Under the pieces are notes generated by a model, which saw only the letters and a program-made list of their open reading frames with translations, searched no databases and was not told where the DNA came from. Below, piece by piece: positions 57,229 through 64,000 of a stretch of DNA of 64,000 bases (positions are counted from its first letter, which is position 1; each line of letters opens with the position of its first letter). Origin of the DNA: Asterias amurensis (taxonomy: Eukaryota > Echinodermata > Asteroidea > Forcipulatida > Asteriidae); assembly GCF_032118995.1 (NCBI RefSeq), contig NC_092650.1, positions 25,599,001 through 25,663,000 on the forward strand. Direction: 5' to 3'. A program made the position numbers and the translations under genes.

Positions 57229-57667
57229 GATGAGTTGTTAGCATTACAATAGTGATTTGTAATCGGAGACATCACAATGTATGCTTAGCAATTAAGATTG
57301 ATACGCATCTTAAGATCAATATTAGCTCTTTGTGAAATCGGCTCCTGATGTTAATTTAACTCGCTGCACTCTTCAAACAATGAATAGTAAGGGCAAGGAT
57401 AACAATCTACCTTTGGAGGATGTGATATTCTTGAGGAAAAAAATAAATTATTTCAAAAAATGTTCTCAGAAACGTACATCCGAAACTTGTATAATACGGG
57501 CCCCTGGGAGGGAAACTTTACAAAGGCCTATAAAACAGTTGAATATTTTTGATAGATGACTCATAAGATTCGTTTCGCGACTTTTTCACTCTAATTCCTC
57601 TCTAGACAGATGAGTAAATAGGTGGAGCAGAAAAAACATTCGTCTTTTTCGAATTGTTGAAACTTAC

Positions 57668-57778
57668 AGTGGATGACAGGAAAACATCAATCTGAGTTCG
57701 AGATCGTCGGAGTTTTACGCGGAGAGTTGATGCTACGTCGTCATTGGTCAGACAGTGGAATATGCAAATGAACACACC
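57668..57778 (-). CDS. Adhesion GPCR exon: end of TM7 and start of tail
   Basis: On the minus strand the acceptor 'cataactacacacag|GGT' and donor 'TCCACT|GTAAGT' bound 37 codons, phase 0 to 0: GVFICIFHCLTNDDV, then basic STLRVKLRRSR and QIDVFLSST. 'SLQG.FIF.FHC..N..V' is the conserved end of TM7 and start of helix 8 in adhesion GPCRs, and the preceding exon ends exactly in NSLQ. Its acceptor and first 12 codons are repeated upstream in a 90-bp array, so alternative starts at 57868 and 57958 would add 30 or 60 residues in frame. Confidence 0.85.
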
Positions 57779-60700
57779 CTGTGTGTAGTTATAGAATAGT
57801 AATAATAATATTATTAATAATAAGCAGTCGCCATTGGTCAGACAGTGGAATATGCAAATGAACACACCCTGTGTGTAGTTATAGAATAGTAATAATAATA
57901 TTATTAATAATAAGCAGCCGTCATTGGTCAGACAGTGGAATATGCAATTGAACACACCCTGTGTGTAGTTATAGAATAGTAATAATAATATTATTAATAT
58001 AAGCAGTCGTCATTGGTCAGACAGTGGAATTGGTCAGACAGTGGAATATGCAAATGAACACACTCTGCGAGCAGTCATTGAAAAATAATAATATTATTAT
58101 CAGCATCATTATAAAATGATGCATGAGGAACTTGGTAACAGGAACTCAGGTAAAGCAGTATGACCGTGCAAATCTGGCTCTCTCATAAGTGTAACGCCAC
58201 GACGTTTCGATCAGTATTCTCTGAGTGTCTCCAGAGGAAACTATCAAAAGGATGAATTGTCTACCAATAGCTTTGTTTCGCAACAACTAAAGCTCTTAGT
58301 ACATAGGTGTATCACCATTCAGAGTTTAAAATCTAAGTGGTGAAAAGTATCGCATAGTTACCTATAAAACAAGATATTGAAACGTAACTTGGTTAAACAA
58401 CTAATACAACCCCTAAAAACCCACTCAGTCCCCCAACCCCTACCCCCTCTCCCTCCCAAACATACATTTATAAAGCACCATGTAAGTAGCTGTATGATGG
58501 TGGTGGCTCTGAAAAGGGGTGGTTTTACTACTTGACGTTTCGATCAGTGTTATCTGATCGCCTTCAGAAAAGGTACATATATACTCAGCACATGGTGTCT
58601 TCAAAATAAACTATATGCTTTGGAAGTAGCTGCCGATTAAAAAATATATGATTCTGGGGGAACATAATTAGATTTATGGATAGCTTATCGACTCAACTTT
58701 CATATGACGCCAAAAAGTCCTAAAATAATTAATGATTGGGCAAGCACTGCCTACTTTTGTGAATGGTATAAACAATTATAATGCGCAGTACTTAGCCTTC
58801 CAAATTGTGGGGGGTAAGTCCTTTGGAGCTTCCAAAATTCACTCCAAGATGTCGGCTACTTTTTCTTTTTGCTCATCCAAGCAGGAACTATTTTCGGACT
58901 TTGTTGTGTCATAATGACAGTTGAGTCAAATAAGCATACATCTAACTCTTAACCCACATAATCGCATATTAAGGCAGCCATTTCAAAGGTGTGTAGTTTT
59001 TTTTTTTGAGATACACGGTATGAATCGTATACCTGTAACGAGTTGAGAATGACAAAGATGTAAAACAAAACCACACTGCCAGATCCAAAAGCGACGAGAC
59101 CGAAAATCCAAGTTGTGCCGAGTAGTGGAAGCAGGATAATGGCGGCCCGGGTCGCTTTCCTACGTCATAAAGGGAATTAAATTAATGGGTGCGTTCGTTT
59201 AGCTTCCCTGGGTCGACCCCGGTGTATGGCTTTTTTCCCCCCAGGACGAACGTGTGTAATTATCTGCACACGTTCGTCCTGGAAAAAGAAAACGCCACAC
59301 ACCGGGGTCGACCCAGTGAAGCTAAACGAACGCACCCTATGCTTAGTGTTGTACTTAAGGTAGGTTTGCAGTCTTGTTCTGCTTTAAAAACTTAAAATAA
59401 GTCATTGATGAAAGTTAGAGTTCGCTGTGCCATTTGTTTTTCTACAAAAATAATTATCACAACAACCAAACAAACACCCTAAACAATAAACCAAAGCAAC
59501 AACCGAAAAATAAGAGAAAACAAGTTTTATTTTTCAAGCCGGTCGGAAAAAATACAACAACGCCTTACAACGTAGTACAATGGCAGTGCGCGTATAAAAG
59601 GGGCGCACGTGTGTATTAATAGTCATACAGATAATTAATACTTGCCTTTTAATTATGCATGTATTACAAAAACTCTTGATATTAAATAATGGCGAAGTAT
59701 ATCCATATATTAGTATTCATTATCTCTGGTGGGGGATTAGCACTCTGACTGTTCAGCGAGACAGGTAAATCACCGATTACTATTCATGGGTTTTCTCGCT
59801 AGCAAATAAAGCATTTATTGTCCAGAGTGGGAAAACTGCATATAGCGGATGTCATTTAAGAATCAAAACAGTTGCATTAACCGGTCAGATAAATGGTTGT
59901 ATATTGTAATTCAAATAGGTTTAGGGTTGGGGTAAGGTTATGGTTTAGGGTTGGGGTAGGGTTATGGTTCAGGGTTGGGGTAGGGTTCGGGTTTATGGTT
60001 GGGGTCGGGTTATGGTTTAGGGTTGGGTAGGTTTAGGGTTAAGGTAGGGTTATGGTTAAGGGTTGGGTAGGTTTAGGGTTAAGGTAGGGTTATGGTTTAG
60101 GGTTGGGTAGGTTTAGGGTTAAGGTAGGGTTATGGTTTAGGGTTGGGTAGGTTCAGGGTTAAGGTAGGGTTATGGTTTAGGGTTGGGGTAGGGTTATGGT
60201 TAAGGTAGGGTTATGGTTTAGGGTTGGGGTAGGGTTATGGTTAAGGTAGGGTTATGGTTTAGGGTTGGGTAGGTTTAGGGTTAAGGTAGGGTTATGGTTT
60301 AGGGTTGGGGTAGGGTTATGGTTTAGGGTTGGGTAGGTTTAGGGTTGGGGTAGGGTTATGGTTTAGGGTTGGGTAGGTTTAGGGTTAAGGTAGGGTTATG
60401 GTTTAGGGTTGGGTAGGTTTAGGGTTGGGGTAGGGTTATGGTTTAGGGTTGGGTAGGTTTAGGGTTAAGGTAGGGTTATGGTTTAGGGTTGGGGTAGGGT
60501 TATGGTTTAGGGTTGGGTAGGTTTAGGGTTAAGGCCCCCCTACATTTTGCGCACATGGACTCCGTGCTTGGTGATTGCAGCCTTTTAGAGGTTTTTGCAT
60601 ACCATAATTGAGTTTAAAATGTGGAAAACTACTTTCTTTATGTTTTTTTCAACTTTCTGATGCTTTAAGAATCCTGAGGAGATGTCGATAGTATTTATTT

Positions 60701-61818
60701 AATTTTGGAAGAAAATTTTTAAAACATTTTTAACCAATAAATACTGTATAGGGACAGCAATCTCCGAGACGGGCACTGATGGACTAACTAGCTGTTTTTC
60801 CCTAACCCCCAAGCTAAATTGGGCACCTAAGTATGCGATTCAACTTTGAGGTGTTGACAGTGCCCCATGGCCCCAGAGTACAGGATAAACTGAAATAGCA
60901 GGTCCCGTGGGTTTTTCCCCAGGGGTGGCAGATAAAAAACCAATGGGAGACTTATGTGGCAGCCATCGATTTCACAAAACTCTTCCTAACTTAAAGGAAC
61001 ACGTTGCCTTGGATCGGTCGAGTTGGTCTTTGACAAACGTTTGTAACCGTTTTTTATAAAATGCATATGGGTTGAAAGATGTTGTAAAAGTAGAATACAA
61101 TGATCCACACAAACATGCCTCGAAATTGCGTGGTTTTCCTTTTACCTCGTCGACTAACACGTCGGCCATTTATGGGGGTCAAAATTTTGACTCCCATAAA
61201 TGGCCGACGGTGATAGTTCGCACAGTAGAAGGAAAACCACGCAATTTCGAGGCAAACTTGTGTGGATCATTGTATGCTACTTTTAAAACATCTTTCCAAC
61301 CATATGCATTATATAAAAAACGGTTACAGGGCTTTTGTATTGACCAACTCGTCCGATCCAAGGCAACGTGTTCCTTTAAGACTAATCTTAGGACTTAGGA
61401 CGAGTCCCAACCCAGCACTGTAGCATGCAGACTTTAAGATTAATCCTGAGATAAGACGAGTCCTAACTCTTTGTGAAATCGACGGCGGCAGACTTACCAG
61501 GTATTTCCATTGTTTACGTAGTTCTGAGCATGCGTACACTAACGTGAACAACGGAATTTACCTGATAAGACTGCTGTCACCAAGCGTCCAAAAAGTCTCC
61601 AATCGGTGACAGCTGTCACTGTGGTGACTTGTTCCAGGGTTAAGAGGTGTATAACCAAACAGAGTCCTTCAGAATGGCTGTCGGAGCACACGGCGGAAAA
61701 ACGACTTGAATTTGAACCCGAACTGGACTTACCTGAGCTGTACATACTTGGACTTCTTGGCTATGCTTTTCACCTTTAGAAACCTCAACATTATCATCAC
61801 CAGGAAAAATACATTGAC
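57668..61818 (-). CDS. Adhesion-class (B2) GPCR gene, 3' part (join of 61818-61733, 59159-59033, 57778-57668, then tail exons)
   Basis: Three minus-strand exons join in phase (junction codon AG+G = Arg; then phase 0) to give TM5-TM7 of a seven-helix receptor. Adhesion GPCRs are plasma-membrane receptors with long ectodomains cleaved at a GAIN domain. Those parts and TM1-TM4 are not in the window; the next exon upstream must lie beyond 64000 or was missed in 61.8-64 kb, where I found none. The family call rests on LLPLLGTTWIFGL and YIFVILNSLQG; latrophilin-like or other subgroup cannot be decided. The tail probably continues at 54885 and/or 49527. The introns are packed with repeats. Confidence 0.85.
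57742..58064 (-). repeat. 90-bp tandem repeat copying a splice acceptor and exon start
   Basis: 'cattggtcagacagtgg' begins at 57742, 57832, 57922 and 58011. Each unit holds (minus strand) an AT-rich TTATTATTAATAATATT stretch, an acceptor ending in 'acacag' and 12 exon codons. The three inner acceptors are exactly 90 bp apart. The outermost copy has a 17-bp internal duplication and a different acceptor (ctcgcag). Confidence 0.95.
58091..59032. other. GPCR intron with 'GACGTTTCGATCAG' motifs
   Basis: 'gacgtttcgatcagtatt' at about 58201 and 'gacgtttcgatcagtgtt' at about 58535. No exon between the two receptor exons is recognised. Confidence 0.4.
59033..59159 (-). CDS. Adhesion GPCR exon: TM6, ECL3 and TM7
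   Basis: On the minus strand the acceptor is 'ctttatgacgtag|GAAAG' and the donor 'TTACAG|GTATAC'. One base completes Arg from the TM5 exon, followed by 42 codons: KATRAAIILLPLLGTTWIFG, a very short ECL3 (FGSGS), then VVLFYIFVILNSLQ. The TWIFG motif of TM6 and NSLQ of TM7 are hallmarks of adhesion GPCRs. A family C MITE lies only 28 bp upstream of the acceptor. Confidence 0.92.
59187..59337. mobile_element. MITE, family C, copy 3
   Basis: GGGTGCGTTCGTTTAGCTTC at the left, 'gaagctaaacgaacgcaccc' at the right. Inserted immediately upstream (in gene sense) of the TM6 exon acceptor. Confidence 0.92.
59338..59917. other. GPCR intron, non-coding
   Basis: No feature recognised. Confidence 0.35.
59918..60534. 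repeat. Telomere-like GGTTAGGG-rich minisatellite
   Basis: About 600 bp of interleaved 'ggtttagggtt', 'ggggtagggttat' and 'gggtaggtttagggttaagg' units forming higher-order repeats. All G-rich on the plus strand. It resembles degenerate TTAGGG telomere repeats. Confidence 0.95.
60967..61482. mobile_element. MITE, family D (middle element of a nest)
   Basis: 'tcgatttcacaaaactcttc' at the left and 'actctttgtgaaatcga' at the right. Interrupted at its TTAA by the family B element. Confidence 0.8.
60995..61375. mobile_element. TTAA MITE, family B, copy 3 (inner element of a nest)
   Basis: TTAA at 60991-60994 and 61376-61379 flank AGGAACACGTTGCCTTGGAT and its inverse. Same central 'gtcaaaattttgac' palindrome as copy 1. 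Confidence 0.9.
61733..61818 (-). CDS. Adhesion GPCR exon: TM5 and start of ICL3
   Basis: On the minus strand the acceptor 'tttcttgtggcag|GTC' and donor 'CTCAG|GTAAGT' bound 28 codons plus two bases: VNVFFLVMIMLRFLKV, then KSIAKKSKYVQL. A hydrophobic helix starting VN-FFLV and followed by Lys-rich intracellular residues is typical of adhesion GPCR TM5 (compare 'LVNLVFLV' in latrophilins). Entry is phase 0. The minus ORF over it is in a different frame. Confidence 0.88.
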
Positions 61819-61829
61819 CTGCCACAAGA

Positions 61830-63073
61830 AAGGGGGAGCGAAAGAGTGAGAGAGATGAGAGAGATGTTGTAACATTTCCCGACAACCTCCTTACCCGTTT
61901 GCCCTTTCTAAAATAATGGATTGCTACCCTTGGACACGGCATTTGATAGAGCAACGTCGTTGATTGGCCCCTTCAAAAGTGTCATCGAAAATGCAGTTCG
62001 TTTTCAGGCACAAGACGGGCATCTCTATAGGTCTTGAGTGAACATTTGAGGTGCCTCACAATCGTTGATTCTATTTAACCCGTACTCGGGGAATAGGTCC
62101 GTCTTCTGGTCACCTTGTGGGTATAGACGTGCACTATTTACCTCATTGCCAGTCAATATGTGTATAGTAATGCCCCCTTTGCTTTCACAAAGATACTGAC
62201 ATTAAAAATGGACCGATGACTGTTCAAGTGCTAAGACTGAGTGATGTGTTAAAGTTTAATGATTCTGGGCATCAGACAGTTCTTAGAGTATTGGTTGAAA
62301 TGGTGTATCAAAACATTTGTTACTTTTGAGAAGCAAAATTCTTTGAATAAAATAATGTAGGCCTATTATAATGTCAGATTTATTTTTATTGAAACAAATT
62401 GTATAATGTTGCTTCAGAAGAAATAACCTTTATGGGAAAGCAGGTGCACAATTTGCATGTGTACAATTTGCATGTGTGAGTGCATTGTCGTGGGATAATA
62501 ATATACTCTTGTATTTTCGTTATGCGAAATGCGTTCAATATTATTTCTCGCTTTACTTGCATGGTTTAATCACACACAACTGAAGTTTGCATAAAAGATG
62601 ATGAATCCACCTGTTGGCCGTCGTCTAATTACAACTTGCAAAACATGCTTTGCGTTTTTTGTTCCAAAGTTCAAGAGGAAAAACAAACTCCTGTGGTTTT
62701 CCCTTCGCGTAGCCATAAAAAAGAAGAAGAAAAAACCTTCAAATACGAGACCAACAAAACAAGAAACGAACCTATAAATTGACCTGAATTATGCAAAAGC
62801 TTTTATAAGTGACTGCACGAACATTCCCAGAGGATATTGTGTCTCGTTCTCAGAGAAGTCTTTCTCTCCCTTCGAATAACAAAGAAGAAGATTACAAAAC
62901 ATCCAGCCAGTTATTTCAACATCTCACATAAGATCAGCATCTGGTATTGTCTGACGACCTGAATACTTTTACATCGATGTTGAATGAGGGGTCACGTGGG
63001 ACTGAATGTTTGCGCGGTTGTTTTTTGATCGAGAAACTGTCAAATCAGTTTGAGGAAGGCAACATCAGTTATA
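61830..63073. other. Upstream GPCR intron or flank
   Basis: Searched on the minus strand for TM1-TM4 exons. None recognised. No repeats of the main families are seen in it. Confidence 0.35.
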
Positions 63074-63224
63074 GGGTGCGTTCGTTTAGCTTCCCTGGGT
63101 CGACCTCGGTGTGTGGTGTTTTTTTCCCAGGACGATTGTGTGCACGTAATTACCCACATTTGTCCTGGAAAAAAAAAGCCGCCACACACCGGGGTCGACC
63201 CAATGAAGCTAAACGGACGCACCC
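63074..63224. mobile_element. MITE, family C, copy 4
   Basis: GGGTGCGTTCGTTTAGCTTC at the left, 'gaagctaaacggacgcaccc' at the right. Confidence 0.9.
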
Positions 63225-63589
63225 GAAGACTGGGCCCCTGTCGATGATAAAGACAGGTCCCTGTCGCTAGATCCAGTGATTCCATTTGATACAATGGTAT
63301 TGCATAACGTGCACAATAACATGAGCTATAGATGACCGAACAGTACACCCCTGTCACGTCCGCAATAGTATTTGACTGCGTATCTCTATGTGAAATGAGG
63401 GTAGGTCAAAGGTGAATCTACACGCCGGTCTCGAGGCACGTCTCTGGCGCTATTCACGAGCCTTGAAGTGTGACGTCAGATGTTCAGGCTACATCAGTTG
63501 TACCGTCTGCATTGTGTCACATGAGGTCCTGATCGGGGACCATTATGTACCCTCAGCATTTGGGTATAAGAGAACATCCCGATCGATTT
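63225..63589. other. Non-coding stretch
   Basis: Moderately GC-rich. No exon with both splice sites is recognised on either strand. Confidence 0.3.
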
Positions 63590-64000
63590 AAAAAGGAACA
63601 AACCGTTTTGGGGTAGTTGTTTGGGACATTGGTGGATTGCCTCATTGAGAGAATTTTAAGTCAAAGGGGGAAAAAACACCCCTATTGGGACAGTTTGCAA
63701 TGCGAAAACGTTGTTGACTCAATTTGGTCGGCGTAGTTGTACGAAAATAACGAACGAAACAACACCCTTGTCGCTTGTGTGACTTTAAAATGTCTCAGCC
63801 CCTTTTTCCAGTTCCACAATGTTTTTAATGATAACTATCTTTATACCTAAACCTAAACTACTTCAAAGAAGGTCAATTAATGCTTATACCTGGGATTTAT
63901 GCCGCTGCCGGTGCTCTTAAAAAACAAATAAAACTTCATAAATATTTTTTTCAGATAATAATAACAACGCTTGTGTTTCATAACTTATGACAATTACCGT
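63590..64000 (+). mobile_element. Decayed family A-like MITE, cut by window edge
   Basis: 'tgactcaatttggtcggcgt', 'gaaacaacacccttgtcgct' and the final 'tgacaattaccgt' match family A internal blocks at low identity. Confidence 0.45.

Larger units (their letters stand above)
60940..61606. mobile_element. MITE, family K, copy 2 (outer element of a nest)
   Basis: The left piece 'caatgggagacttatgtggc' and the right piece 'ggcagacttaccagg'..'tctccaatcgg' match the continuous copy at 51429 and are separated by the family D element. Confidence 0.75.

Noticed and set aside
57332..57559. 75-codon plus-strand ORF
   Set aside because: Lys-rich and unrecognised; the 5' part overlaps a family D-like repeat relic, inside the GPCR intron.
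57602..57955. 117-codon minus-strand ORF taken as one protein
   Set aside because: It reads through three tandem copies of intron plus exon start and past the donor at 57667; only 57668-57778 is the normal exon.

Overview
The window is animal nuclear DNA, AT-rich, with short exons, GT-AG introns, long introns and very many small inverted-repeat transposons. The repeat types and gene content suggest an echinoderm, possibly a sea star. This is inference: no species-specific marker was checked. All gene models below come from splice sites and reading phase seen in the sequence. No transcript or database evidence was available.

Left end (1-6.7 kb): the start of a BEL/Pao-type retrotransposon Gag runs off the left edge on the minus strand (1-327). 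A well-formed first coding exon of an unrecognised minus-strand gene lies at 1613-1831. A tRNA-Leu-like SINE, a (GA)n tract and the 3' end of a LINE ORF2 follow.

Centre-left (7.5-16.2 kb): a complete plus-strand Pax gene can be assembled from four exons (7561-7576, 9878-10588, 12263-12417, 15142-15558). Every splice phase agrees and the product is 432 aa. It has a full 128-residue paired domain, an octapeptide-like motif, a Gln/His tract and no homeodomain. A poly(A) signal lies near 16174. The introns hold a 16-bp minisatellite and several MITEs.

Middle (24.4-30.8 kb): two plus-strand exons (24473-24710 and 30618-30781) join in phase. They encode a signal-peptide protein with several dibasic/tribasic sites, a candidate secreted peptide or growth factor that I cannot assign. 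From about 31 to 49 kb I find no convincing gene. This stretch is built from TTAA-flanked MITEs, SINEs, foldback elements and a large inverted repeat at 45.06-48.5 kb.

Right end (49.5-61.8 kb): a minus-strand adhesion-class (family B2) GPCR. TM5 is at 61733-61818, TM6-TM7 at 59033-59159 and the end of TM7 plus tail start at 57668-57778, with likely tail exons at 54885-54945 and 49527-49568. Exons for TM1-TM4 and the ectodomain must lie beyond the right edge. The acceptor and first codons of the post-TM7 exon are copied in a 90-bp, frame-preserving tandem array. The TM5-TM6 intron holds a 0.6-kb telomere-like array and a three-level nest of MITEs.

The three main genes (transcription factor, secreted precursor, receptor) show no sign of acting together. 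They are separate loci in a repeat-rich region.
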